Positions 24,280 to 32,595 of a DNA stretch of 50,153 bases are shown here, in pieces. Numbering within the stretch: position 1 is the stretch's first letter; each line of letters opens with the position of its first letter. Made by a program: the position numbers and the translations under genes. Source of the DNA: Thermoanaerobaculum sp964488355 (GTDB lineage Bacteria > Acidobacteriota > Thermoanaerobaculia > Thermoanaerobaculales > Thermoanaerobaculaceae); the NCBI GenBank assembly GCA_964488355.1, contig CAZAUJ010000017.1:1-50153 (forward strand), written 5' to 3'. Below the pieces are notes generated by a model, which saw only the letters and a program-made list of their open reading frames with translations, did not search any database and was not told the origin of the DNA.

Positions 24280-24776
24280 GATTTTCCTCCTTGGCCACGC
24301 TTTTCCCTCAGCAGCTGGGTGGCCAGCCGCCGCAGGTCCTGCATCCCCTCGCGCGAGTAGCCCGGGTAGGCGCGCACCGCCTTACCCTCCTTGTCGAGGA
24401 TAAGGGTAAAAGGAATGGTACCGATGCCCAAAGCCGCTTCCGTCTGTCGGTCAACGAAATAGACGGGCAGAGAAAGCTTCATCCGCTCGAGAAAGGCTGG
24501 TACCGCCTGGCGCATCTCGTCCACGTTGACCGCGAGCACCATCAAGCCCTTGCCGCCCAAATCGTTGTGCAGCTTCTGGAGCTCAGGCAGCTCCATGCGA
24601 CAAGGCCCGCACCAGGTGGCCCAAAAATTCACCACCACCACCGTGCCGCGAAAATCGGAGATTCTCGTCGGGTTCCCCTGCACGTCGTAAAGCTCGATAT
24701 CAGGGAAGGCAATTCGGGAACTGTCCGCCGCCGTCGCCGCTGAAGCCAAAAGCAAGCAAGCCCAAACGCTCCGCAT
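24276..24776 (-). CDS. tlpA: TlpA/ResA-like thioredoxin-fold thiol-disulfide protein
   Basis: 166 residues. The signal is MRSVWACLLLASAATAADSS. The redox site is C56-G-P-C59 in NFWATWCGPCRMELPEL, with cis-Pro122 (GTIPFTLI). This is the periplasmic TlpA/ResA class, which reduces or exchanges disulfides for cytochrome maturation or envelope proteins. The start lies 20 bases after the upstream membrane-protein gene and the stop overlaps the barrel gene's ATG by four bases. With no cytochrome genes nearby, the Cys-bearing barrel and VWA protein are the obvious candidate clients. Confidence 0.92.
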   Translation of the reverse strand: MRSVWACLLLASAATAADSSRIAFPDIELYDVQGNPTRISDFRGTVVVVNFWATWCGPCRMELPELQKLHNDLGGKGLMVLAVNVDEMRQAVPAFLERMKLSLPVYFVDRQTEAALGIGTIPFTLILDKEGKAVRAYPGYSREGMQDLRRLATQLLREKRGQGGKS

Positions 24777-24796
24777 CGGCCTATGCTAGCACAGCG

Positions 24797-25285
24797 CTAG
24801 CGGAGCAGTTCCCGGGCCACCAGATAAAGGCCCATGGCTACCAGCACCACTGGCCAGTAGGTGCGCAAGGCCACCACCACCTCCGGCTGCAGCAGGTGCT
24901 TGAGCTGGGGCACCGCCGCCACCGCCAGCAACACACAACCCACCACCAGCGCCCAAAACTGGGCGCCCAGGCCCAGGAGCAACGCCAGCAAGAAAATGAG
25001 CACGAAACCGGCACCCAGACCCACCAGGTTCCACTTCACCACTCCCAGCGAGGCCAAGCCCCTGTCACCCAAAAACATCCCCGCTCCCAGGCCAAGGAGA
25101 AGACAGCCGGGCACCAGGGGCGAGAGGCGGCGAGAGAAAACCCCGTACAAGCTGAAGGCCACGCCCAAAGCCATGAGGATGGCAGGCCCCATACCCACGA
25201 GCTGCAAACGCGCCACCAGCAGCGCCGCACCGAGGGTCAACAACAGCAAACCCAGAAAGAGTTGACTGCCGCCTTTTTTGGCCAT
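24797..25285 (-). CDS. Small multi-pass membrane protein, LiaI/LiaF-TM-like
   Basis: 162 residues with about six hydrophobic helices (LFLGLLLLTLGAALLVARLQ onwards), Gly/Leu/Ala rich, and a short basic N-terminus. The pattern resembles the membrane part of LiaF/DUF5668-type proteins, but I cannot confirm a family. I chose the ATG at 25285: GGAGG lies five bases upstream, whereas the GTG two codons earlier overlaps that site. It sits between the SDR and tlpA genes, with 19- and 20-base gaps, so it is co-transcribed with them. No catalytic residue is evident. Confidence 0.75.
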   Translation of the reverse strand: MAKKGGSQLFLGLLLLTLGAALLVARLQLVGMGPAILMALGVAFSLYGVFSRRLSPLVPGCLLLGLGAGMFLGDRGLASLGVVKWNLVGLGAGFVLIFLLALLLGLGAQFWALVVGCVLLAVAAVPQLKHLLQPEVVVALRTYWPVVLVAMGLYLVARELLR

Positions 25286-25304
25286 CGGCACCTCCGCAGG
25301 GATT

Positions 25305-26096
25305 TTAAAGCAAGCCCAAGCAGTAGCCGCCGTCCACAGGAAGGGCCACGCCGTTGATGAAACCCGCCCAGCGGGAGGCCAGGAAAAGCACGGCAGCCGC
25401 CACCTCCTCCGGCTGGCCCAGGCGGGCCACTGGCGTAGCCGCTGCCCAGCGCTGCCGCACCACCTCGGGACTTGTGCCCTCCCGCTCGGCCAGGCGCTGC
25501 GCCAGTTGCTGCAGACGCTCGGTGTCGGTAAAGCCGGGACAAACGGCGTTGAAGGTCACGCCGTAGCACGCCTCTTCCCGGGCCAGGGTCTTCAGGTAGC
25601 CCCATACCGCCGCCCGCAAGCTGGCGGAGAGGACCAAGTCCTTTTCCGGCTGCCGAGCCGCCACCGAGGTAATGGCGATCACCCTTCCCCAACCCGCCTC
25701 CCGCATGGACGGCAAGGCTGCCCGCACCAACTCCACCACCGGCTGCAGCAGCAACTGGTGCGCGGCGGCAAAGGCCTCCTCGTTGGCCTCACGTACCGGC
25801 ATGGAGGGTGGGCCCCCGCCATTGGCCACCACCACCAAGGGCGGGCCGAAGCGCGCCGCTGCCTGCTCGTAGGCCTGCCGCGCCCCCCCGGGTTGGCTCA
25901 AATCACTTGCCACGGCAAAAACCTCGGCTCGTCCCAAGCCCGAGAGCTTCCCCTGGGCCTCCCGCAACCTCGCTCCTCCCCGCGCCACAATGGTCACCCG
26001 CGCTCCCTCCTCGACGAAGGCGCGGGCGCAGGCGAAGCCCAAGCCGCTGGAAGCCCCGCCCACCAGCACCGAAACCCCGGAAAGTCCCACGTCCAT
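25305..26096 (-). CDS. Atypical SDR-family oxidoreductase lacking the YxxxK pair
   Basis: 263 residues with a Rossmann fold. The nucleotide motif is GGASSGLG (13-20; first Thr replaced by Gly), then ANGGG in place of NNAG. Ser144 is present in ITSVAA, but the Tyr and Lys expected at 157 and 161 are Ser157 and Arg161 (LSASLR). This matches the divergent beta-ketoacyl-reductase-like SDR subgroup that lacks the catalytic tetrad. The C-terminal FINGVALPVDGGY block is normal. It may bind nucleotide and act as a regulator, or use another catalytic base. GGAGG precedes the ATG; the neighbours are the NRAMP and membrane-protein genes, within 21 bases. Confidence 0.9.
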   Translation of the reverse strand: MDVGLSGVSVLVGGASSGLGFACARAFVEEGARVTIVARGGARLREAQGKLSGLGRAEVFAVASDLSQPGGARQAYEQAAARFGPPLVVVANGGGPPSMPVREANEEAFAAAHQLLLQPVVELVRAALPSMREAGWGRVIAITSVAARQPEKDLVLSASLRAAVWGYLKTLAREEACYGVTFNAVCPGFTDTERLQQLAQRLAEREGTSPEVVRQRWAAATPVARLGQPEEVAAAVLFLASRWAGFINGVALPVDGGYCLGLL

Positions 26097-26117
26097 CGCT
26101 TCCCTCCGCTCGCCTCC

Positions 26118-27365
26118 TCAAGCCCAGCCCAACAGCGTGGCCAGGGTGAGGAAGAGGGTCATGAGGATGAGAGCCACCACCAAGGCCCAAGCGGCCAGGT
26201 TAAAGGTGCTGGAGTTGACCGCGTCGCCCAAAAGCTCGCGGTTGTTAGCCAAAAGCAGCATAAACACCAGCACCGCCGGCAGCAGGATACCGTTGGCCAC
26301 CTGGGAAAGGTAAAGGACCTTCAATAGGGGCATGCCGGGAATGAGGATGCTTCCCGCACCCACGGCAATCATGAGGGTGTAAAGCGTGTAGAACTCCGGT
26401 GCCTCCTTGAGCTTCTTGTCGATGCCCCGCTCCCAACCGATTCCCTCGCACACCGAGTAGGCAGTGGAAAGGGGAAGGATGGCGGCAGCAAAAAGCGACG
26501 CGTTGAACAGGCCAAAGCCAAACAGCAGCGAGGCGTACTTGCCCGCCAAGGGCTCCAAGGCCATGGCCGCATCTTTGGCATCCTTAACGGGAATGCCAGC
26601 GCGGTGCAGTGTGGCCCCACAGGCGACAACAATGAACCAGACCACCACCACCGCCATCACCGCGCCGATGGCCACGTCCAGCCGCGCTTCGCGCAGGTTG
26701 CGGGTGGAAATCCCTTTCTCCACCACCGCCGCCTGTTGGTAGAACTGCATCCATGGGGCAATGGTGGTGCCCACAATACCCACCATCATGAGCACATAGG
26801 GAAGCTCCCAAGAGACGCTCGGCCTCACCGTGGCGGTCAGCACCTCCCCCCAGCTCGGCTTGGCCAGGATGCCGGAGGCCACGTAGGTGACGTAAAAGGC
26901 GGAAGCCACGAGAAAAACCTTCTCCACCGCTCGGTAGGTACCCCAGGTCACCAGCCACCAGACGAAGACTGCGCCCGCCGGTACCGAAACCCAGCGGGGC
27001 ACGTGCACGATTTCCAGGGCCGCTGCCAGGCCAGCAAACTCGGCCATGGCATTGCCCAGGTTGGTAACCAGCACGGCCAACATCAGGTACACGGTGGCCT
27101 TCACACCGAACTCCTCGCGGATCAAATCCGAAAGCCCTTTGCCCGTCACCACCCCCAAGCGGGAGGCCATCTCCTGCACCACATAGAGGCACAGGGCCGC
27201 CGGCAAGACGGTCCAAAGTAAGCGGTAACCGTACTGGGCGCCAGCCAAGGAGTAGGTGGTGATGCCGCCAGCGTCGTTGTCCACATTGGCGGTGATGATG
27301 CCGGGACCCAGCAGCGCCAAAGGCATAGCCAGCCGGCGCCAGCGCAGCAAAAGCGCCTGTTTCAC
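26118..27365 (-). CDS. NRAMP-related divalent metal transporter, divergent metal site
   Basis: A 415-residue inner-membrane protein with about eleven helices. Canonical NRAMP helix 1 carries DPGN and helix 6 MPH; here they read D29-N-D-A-G (ANVDNDAGGITT) and A203-P204-W205 (GTTIAPWMQFYQ), so Met/His soft-metal ligands are missing. This is the change seen in NRAMP-related magnesium-type transporters, so Mg2+ or another hard cation is more likely than Mn/Fe. The GTG start overlaps the stop of the upstream MgtE_N-CBS gene by four bases (GTGA), tying permease to regulator. Confidence 0.9.
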   Translation of the reverse strand: MKQALLLRWRRLAMPLALLGPGIITANVDNDAGGITTYSLAGAQYGYRLLWTVLPAALCLYVVQEMASRLGVVTGKGLSDLIREEFGVKATVYLMLAVLVTNLGNAMAEFAGLAAALEIVHVPRWVSVPAGAVFVWWLVTWGTYRAVEKVFLVASAFYVTYVASGILAKPSWGEVLTATVRPSVSWELPYVLMMVGIVGTTIAPWMQFYQQAAVVEKGISTRNLREARLDVAIGAVMAVVVVWFIVVACGATLHRAGIPVKDAKDAAMALEPLAGKYASLLFGFGLFNASLFAAAILPLSTAYSVCEGIGWERGIDKKLKEAPEFYTLYTLMIAVGAGSILIPGMPLLKVLYLSQVANGILLPAVLVFMLLLANNRELLGDAVNSSTFNLAAWALVVALILMTLFLTLATLLGWA

Positions 27366-28648
27366 GTGAGTCGCCCCTCCCGCTCCTGGCCTTCCCGCAG
27401 CCAGGCCACCACGTCGTCAACGGTAATGACCCCCATGAGCCGGCGCTCCGCGTCCACTACCGGCATGGCCAAGAGGTTGAAGCGGTCGAACAGCTCGGCC
27501 ACGTCGCTCATGGGCTCTTCCGGTCTTACCGCCGCCGGATCCGCATCCATCACCTCCTCCACCGCCTGCCCCTCCCCCGCCCGCAGCAAGAGCGGCAGCT
27601 CCAGCAAGCCCCGCAAACGCCCGGCGTCGTCCACCACCATGGCGCCGTAGGTGCGGGCCAGCTCCTCCGGCCCTTGGCGAAGCCGCCGCAGCACCTCCCC
27701 CACCAGCGTGCCAACAGACACACAGAAGCTCTCCGGGTTCATCACCGATCCGGCGGTGTCCGGCTCCTGGGCCAGCAGGTTTTCCACCTGCGCTGCCTCC
27801 GCGGCCGGCATGTGGCTCATGAGGAGCTGCCGCAACTCCTCGGGCAGCTGCTCCAGCAGGTCAGCCACCTCGTCGGGGGGCAGGGCCGCCAGCAGGGAAG
27901 CGGCTCTCTTTACGTCCAGGGCTTGCAGCAGCAGGCGCTGCACCGGCGGCGAAAGCTCGGCCAGGGTCTGGGCAGCTTTCGGCACGTCCAGGGCCTCCAA
28001 CACCGCCGGGCCCTCGAAACGGTCCAATTCCTCCAGGATCTCCGCTAGCTCCGCCGGATGCAGCTGGGCCAGCTGCTTCTGCGTGACGTTGAGGCGCAGG
28101 TCCTGGGTGAGGGAGCCGCTGCGCAAAGGCACCACGTAGCGCCAGGACAAAAGGCGCTCCCCCAGCTTGCCGCTGCCGAAAAGCCGGCTGGCCAGCCCCT
28201 CCCATCCCAGTCGCCGCAACAAACCGCGGGTGCCGATGTCCACGTGCACCACTCGCACCTCGTTGCCAGCCCGCAAGAGGTGCACGTCGTTCACCCGCAC
28301 CACCTTGGCACCATCGGTGTCCACGATTTGCTTGTCCAGGATCTCCTTGCGCAGCAGGATCTCGCCGGCGCGGCGCCGGCTGGGTTTTAAGTCCTCGGGA
28401 GCACGCGTCAGCACCAGGGGCGAAGCAGGGACGGTCGCAAAGGCCGGCGCTGGCGCTGCCAGCACCACCGAGGAAAGGAGCGTGGGTCGAATGTAGTACG
28501 TGACGACTCGGGGAAACACCTCACCGGCGGTACAGCCCACATCCCACAGGCGACCCAGCCTCTCGCCAGCGGGAAACACCACCGGCAGGTCCAGGCACCG
28601 AGAGAGGTAGAAGAACTCCTCGCGCGGCGGGGCAACTTCCGCCCTCAT
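27362..28648 (-). CDS. Transporter-less MgtE regulatory protein: PRC-like, MgtE_N and CBS domains
   Basis: A 428-residue soluble protein. PRC-barrel-like segments lie at about 10-55 and 95-150 (LRKEILDKQIVDTDGAKVVR). A superhelical MgtE_N domain follows (about 190-295, ELAEILEELD, ALPPDEVADLLEQLPEE) and then a CBS pair (about 300-425, AGSVMNPE, MPVVDAERRLMGVITVDDV). In MgtE these domains sense Mg2+ and gate the channel, but the MgtE membrane domain is absent here and the next, overlapping gene is an NRAMP permease. I infer the protein gates or regulates that permease. GGAGG precedes the ATG. It starts the seven-gene run. Confidence 0.92.
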   Translation of the reverse strand: MRAEVAPPREEFFYLSRCLDLPVVFPAGERLGRLWDVGCTAGEVFPRVVTYYIRPTLLSSVVLAAPAPAFATVPASPLVLTRAPEDLKPSRRRAGEILLRKEILDKQIVDTDGAKVVRVNDVHLLRAGNEVRVVHVDIGTRGLLRRLGWEGLASRLFGSGKLGERLLSWRYVVPLRSGSLTQDLRLNVTQKQLAQLHPAELAEILEELDRFEGPAVLEALDVPKAAQTLAELSPPVQRLLLQALDVKRAASLLAALPPDEVADLLEQLPEELRQLLMSHMPAAEAAQVENLLAQEPDTAGSVMNPESFCVSVGTLVGEVLRRLRQGPEELARTYGAMVVDDAGRLRGLLELPLLLRAGEGQAVEEVMDADPAAVRPEEPMSDVAELFDRFNLLAMPVVDAERRLMGVITVDDVVAWLREGQEREGRLT

Positions 28649-28757
28649 CCACCCCTCCTTCCCCCAGACGGTAGGTCAGACTCATGGGCGCTACCTTAGC
28701 ATGAGCGCTGGCCAATGCCCAAGCTCCTGCGTTAACATGAAGGCTCGAGGAGGCTCT

Positions 28758-30809
28758 ATGCGCCTTATACGACTCTTGGCCACGGGACTTTTCGCCGCCG
28801 GGGTGTGGGCATCACCCTCCGACCCTGCCCTGGAAAAGATCGCTCCCACCCTTTGGCGCGCCATGGCCGACCAGCCGCAGGGCACGGTGGCGGCCATCGT
28901 CACCATCAAAATAGCCGCTGCCGAGGCGGTGGTCTCGCCCGAAAGCAAGCGCCTTGCGGCCATTGCCGAAGCGGGACAGGAGGTGGGGCAGGAGGTCACC
29001 CTTTTGGGCGGCGAGGTAACCGCCCGCTGGAGCCACATCCCCGCCCTGGCCTGCCGGCTGCCGGCGGCTGCCCTGCCCTACCTGGCAGCGCACCCACGCG
29101 TGGCCCACATTGGTCCGGACCGACAGGTCCGGGCCTTTGACTTGGAAGGGGAGGCGCTAATAAACGTGCCGCAGGTGCGTTCGCTGGGTTGGACCGGCCA
29201 AGGGGTGGGAATCGCCATGCTGGACACGGGGGTGGACTACAACCATCCTGACCTTTCCCCCGGCGGGACCAGCCCTTCCGCCAAGACCGTGCTTCTTTGG
29301 GATGCCATTAACAACGATGCCGATCCTTTGGACGACGAGGGTCATGGAACGGCCACCGCCAGCGTGGCTGCCGGCAAGACCTTGGGGGTGGCGCAAGCAG
29401 GGCGCATCGTGGCGGTGAAGGTGCTTAACGACAAGGGAAGCGGGAGCATCTCCCACGTCCTCACCGGCCTCAACAAGGTGTTACAAAGCATCGACGGGGG
29501 TAACCCTTACAACATCCGCGCCGTCAACCTCTCCCTCGGCGGCTACAACGAAGCCTGGCCGCCAGGGTCGGGCAGCTGCGACGAGCTGGACCCGGCCACC
29601 TTTTCCGCCTTCGCCAGCCTGCGGCAGCGGGGGGTGGTCATTACCGTGGCCGCGGGCAACGGCGGCTGCACCAACGGCGTGGCCTGGCCCGCCTGCCTCT
29701 CCAATGCCCTGGCGGTGGGGGCGGTGTACGACGCCAACATTGGGCGGGTTTCCTTCGATCAGGACCAATGCATCCCTTTGGGCTGCACCGATTTCAGCAC
29801 CGCGGCGGACCAGGTAGCCTGCTACTCCGACTCGGGGGAAGAGCTGGACCTGTGGGCCCCGGGCGGGGCGACCATGGCCGCACGCAAAGGGGGCGGGGTG
29901 GAGAGCTTTCACGGCACCTCCATGGCTGCACCGTACGTGGCCGGGGTGGCCGCGCTCTTGGCCCAGGCCAAGCCGCAGGCCAGCTCGCAAGAGCTTTTCA
30001 ACGCGCTGCGCGGTTACGGGCAGCCCATCACCGACCCTCGCAACGGCATCACCCGCAACCGGGTGGATTCGCTGGCGGCGCTCCAGGCCCTGCAAGGAGG
30101 TGCGGCCAGCTATAGCCAGCGTTACTACCTCACCGGCATTGCCCGCTGGCCTGGCGTTCCCCCGGCCTTTTGGTACTCGGACGTAGCCATCCTCAACCGC
30201 GCCAGCCTCCCGGTCCATCTGCGGCTGACGTTCCTTTCGGACACGGCTTCCCCGGCCCCGGTGGAGCTAACCCTGGATGCCAACGCCCAGGCCAGCTGGC
30301 GGGATGTGCTGGCGCAAGCCTTTGGGCTGACCACCAACGCGGTTGGGGCGATCCTTGTGGAGGCGGACCAGCCGGTGCGGGTGCTGGCGCGCACCTACTC
30401 GCAGGTGCAGGTGAAGCAACAGGACAGTTCTTTGGCTTGGGGAACTATGGGGCAGTTCATTGAAGGGGTGGAGGTGAGCAAGGCCCTGGTCTCGGGCAAG
30501 GCGGGCTACCTCTCGGGCTTGCGTTCCGACCCGCCCTTCCGCACCAACGTGGAGTTCCTCAACGTGGGGAGCAGCGACGTCCAGGTGGAGGTGGCCTTTT
30601 TTGCCAACAATGGCTCGGCAATAACCACGCTTGTGGTGGACATCCCGGCGCAGCGGCGGGTGCAGGTTGCCAAGGCCTTGCCAGATGGCCACCAAAGCGC
30701 CTACGCCCGCGTGCGCGTGCTCACACCTGGCGGGCAAGTGGTGAGCCTGGCCTCGGTGGTGGACGGCAACTCCACCGACCCCACCACTATTCCCCTGTGG
30801 GTGCCCTAA
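28758..30809 (+). CDS. Secreted S8 subtilisin-like protease with shared C-terminal domain
   Basis: 683 residues. The signal is MRLIRLLATGLFAAGVWAS. A propeptide-like domain (about 25-125) precedes the catalytic core, with Asp156 (MLDTGVDYNHPDL), His196 (EGHGTATASVA), oxyanion Asn301 (AAGNGG) and Ser388 (FHGTSMAAPYVAG). The C-terminal domain (about 445-683) matches that of the subtilase at 471-3236: YSDVAILN, QPVRVLARTY, FRTNVEFLNVGSS and the final DPTTIP. I chose the ATG at 28758 for its CGAGGAGG and signal; upstream ATGs in frame lack both. The stop overlaps the convergent tatD stop by four bases. Confidence 0.94.
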   Translation: MRLIRLLATGLFAAGVWASPSDPALEKIAPTLWRAMADQPQGTVAAIVTIKIAAAEAVVSPESKRLAAIAEAGQEVGQEVTLLGGEVTARWSHIPALACRLPAAALPYLAAHPRVAHIGPDRQVRAFDLEGEALINVPQVRSLGWTGQGVGIAMLDTGVDYNHPDLSPGGTSPSAKTVLLWDAINNDADPLDDEGHGTATASVAAGKTLGVAQAGRIVAVKVLNDKGSGSISHVLTGLNKVLQSIDGGNPYNIRAVNLSLGGYNEAWPPGSGSCDELDPATFSAFASLRQRGVVITVAAGNGGCTNGVAWPACLSNALAVGAVYDANIGRVSFDQDQCIPLGCTDFSTAADQVACYSDSGEELDLWAPGGATMAARKGGGVESFHGTSMAAPYVAGVAALLAQAKPQASSQELFNALRGYGQPITDPRNGITRNRVDSLAALQALQGGAASYSQRYYLTGIARWPGVPPAFWYSDVAILNRASLPVHLRLTFLSDTASPAPVELTLDANAQASWRDVLAQAFGLTTNAVGAILVEADQPVRVLARTYSQVQVKQQDSSLAWGTMGQFIEGVEVSKALVSGKAGYLSGLRSDPPFRTNVEFLNVGSSDVQVEVAFFANNGSAITTLVVDIPAQRRVQVAKALPDGHQSAYARVRVLTPGGQVVSLASVVDGNSTDPTTIPLWVP

Positions 30810-31570
30810 GGGGAGCGGGCGAGAAAACGGGAAGCAAAGTTCCGGTCCGTCTGCTCCTCCAGCTCCTCGAGCGTGCTGCTGCGCTCTGCCGCTACGCGTT
30901 CGGCCACCAGCCGCACCCACGCGGGGCGATTAGGCTTGCCCCGATGGGGAACCGGGGCCAGGTAAGGGGCGTCCGTTTCCAGCAGCAACCGCTCGGCGCT
31001 TACCGCCCTTGCCGCCTGCCGTACGTTTTCGGCCTTGGGGAACGTGACCATACCAGAAATGCCCAGGTGAAGGCCCAACCCTTCCACCGCCTGCGCCCCT
31101 TCCGCCCCCTCGGTGAAGGAGTGGGCCACCCCCCGTACGGGGGCCCTGGGGGATAGCAGCGCCAAAAAGTCCTCCCACGCCTCGCGCTGGTGCATCACCA
31201 CCGGCAGCCCCGCCTCCCGCGCCAGGTCCAGCTGCCACAACAGCGCGCGTTGTTGATCCTCCTTGGGCGAGTTGAGGTAGTGGTAATCCAGGCCGATTTC
31301 CCCCACCGCCACCACCCCCGGCAGGCCCACCAGCTTTTCCAGGCGGGCCTTCCAACCCGAGTCCAGCTCGCTGGCCTGGTGCGGGTGAAAGCCCACCGCT
31401 GCAAATACCCCCTCCCCGAGCTCCTGCGGAAGATTGGCCACCTCTTCCAGGTCCTCCCGGCCGGTGGCGGGCACCAGCAACCAGCGGACCCCCACCTGCC
31501 GGGCCTCGGCCACCAGCTGCCGGCGCTCCCTTTTGGGAAAGCTGGCCAGGTGCACGTGCGAGTCGGTCAT
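30806..31570 (-). CDS. tatD: TatD family metal-dependent hydrolase/deoxyribonuclease
   Basis: 254 residues with the amidohydrolase-like TIM barrel. The family motifs are HVHL (metal His pair, residues 5-7), GFHPH, GEIGLDYHY (ligand Glu), VMHQREAW, AHSFTEG and ETDAPYLAPVPHRGKPN. TatD proteins are 3'-5' exonucleases or other phosphodiesterases acting in DNA repair and turnover. GGAGGGAGG precedes the ATG. The gene overlaps the convergent subtilase gene by four bases and diverges from the Gfo/Idh gene. Confidence 0.93.
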   Translation of the reverse strand: MTDSHVHLASFPKRERRQLVAEARQVGVRWLLVPATGREDLEEVANLPQELGEGVFAAVGFHPHQASELDSGWKARLEKLVGLPGVVAVGEIGLDYHYLNSPKEDQQRALLWQLDLAREAGLPVVMHQREAWEDFLALLSPRAPVRGVAHSFTEGAEGAQAVEGLGLHLGISGMVTFPKAENVRQAARAVSAERLLLETDAPYLAPVPHRGKPNRPAWVRLVAERVAAERSSTLEELEEQTDRNFASRFLARSP

Positions 31571-31596
31571 CCTCCCTCCCGGTCAAAGCATAGCGC

Positions 31597-31625
31597 TTGC
31601 CAAAGACCCCAGGCCTTGTCAACAT
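31597..31625 (+). promoter_or_regulatory. Candidate promoter for a leaderless Gfo/Idh message
   Basis: TTGCCA (31597-31602), 17 bases, CAACAT (31620-31625), then six bases to the ATG at 31632. No ribosome site precedes that ATG. Confidence 0.4.
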
Positions 31626-31631
31626 GAGCCC

Positions 31632-32564
31632 ATGGGCGAGCGTATTGCCTTAGTGGTGGTTGGGGTGGGACACCTGGGCCGACACCACCTGCGCTTGGCT
31701 TCCTCTCTGCCCTTTTGGCGCTGTGTGGGAGCGTACGACACCGACCGACACAAGCTGGAGGCTCTCACCAGCGAGTACGGTGTGCCGGCCCTGAGGAGCT
31801 TGGAGGAAGCGGTGGCGGCCTGCCACGCCGCCATCGTCGCCACACCCACGGTAAGCCATCGAGAGGTGGCGGAGGCATTTTTGGCCGCCGGCAAGCACGT
31901 GCTGGTGGAAAAGCCCTTGGCGGCAACGGTGGAAGAGGGCCAGGCCTTGGTGCATACGGCGGAAGCCGAGGGCCTCGTCTTAGGGGTGGGGCACGTGGAG
32001 TTTTTCAACCCGGCGGTGCAGGCGCTCCTGCAGCGCCACCCCCAGCCCCGCTACTTGGAAACGCAGCGCCTTTCCCCGTTCACGCGCCGCTCCTTGGACG
32101 TGGATGTGATTTGCGACCTGATGATCCACGACCTCCACCTTGTGCAGGCCCTCAATGGCGGGGCGGCCATCCGAGATGTGCGCGCTGTGGGGGTGCCGGT
32201 GCTGTCGTCGCAGGTGGACCTGGCCAACGCCCGCCTGGAATTGGATAACGGCTGTGTGGCCAACCTCACCGCCAGCCGGGTATCCTCCGAGCGGGTGCGC
32301 AGGTTGCGGTTGTTCGAACGGGACGCGTACTACTCGCTGGACTACAGCGAGCAAAGCGTGCGAGGCTTTCGCTTACAGCCGGGCCCGGAGCGGCACATCG
32401 TGCCCGTGCCGCTGAGCGTTGCCAAGGCGGAACCCTTGGCGGTGGAACACCACGCCTTCTGGCGACGGTTGCGCGGCGAGCCGGGGCCCTTCGTGAGCGG
32501 GCGGGAGGGCTTGGAAGCCCTGCGCGCCGCCCATGCGGTGCTGGCGGCCCTACCGCTACCTTGA
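31632..32564 (+). CDS. Gfo/Idh/MocA family NAD(P)-dependent oxidoreductase
   Basis: 310 residues. The N-terminal Rossmann fold has GVGHLGRHH (nucleotide motif), then ATPTVSHREVAEAFLAAGKHVLVEKPLAATVEEG with the family EKP lysine. The C-terminal alpha/beta domain has CDLMIHDLHLVQAL, where the usual acid-base His lies. The family oxidises or reduces sugars and cyclitols, or biliverdin-like substrates. I start at the ATG at 31632 because the Rossmann fold begins there; there is no ribosome site, consistent with a leaderless message. The stop overlaps a TTGACA that may begin a small-RNA promoter. No sugar genes are adjacent, so the substrate is unknown. Confidence 0.9.
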   Translation: MGERIALVVVGVGHLGRHHLRLASSLPFWRCVGAYDTDRHKLEALTSEYGVPALRSLEEAVAACHAAIVATPTVSHREVAEAFLAAGKHVLVEKPLAATVEEGQALVHTAEAEGLVLGVGHVEFFNPAVQALLQRHPQPRYLETQRLSPFTRRSLDVDVICDLMIHDLHLVQALNGGAAIRDVRAVGVPVLSSQVDLANARLELDNGCVANLTASRVSSERVRRLRLFERDAYYSLDYSEQSVRGFRLQPGPERHIVPVPLSVAKAEPLAVEHHAFWRRLRGEPGPFVSGREGLEALRAAHAVLAALPLP

Positions 32565-32589
32565 CAGCGGCGCCAACCGACCCCACATT
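32561..32589 (+). promoter_or_regulatory. Candidate promoter of the intergenic small RNA
   Basis: Perfect TTGACA (32561-32566) overlaps the Gfo/Idh stop; 17 bases on is CACATT (32584-32589), a weak -10 match with the key A and final T. Confidence 0.3.
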
Positions 32590-32595
32590 AGTAGT

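Noticed and set aside
24785..24801. GCTAGC-N5-GCTAGC near the tlpA start
   Set aside because: Short palindrome overlapping a stop codon, found once only and without a promoter match.
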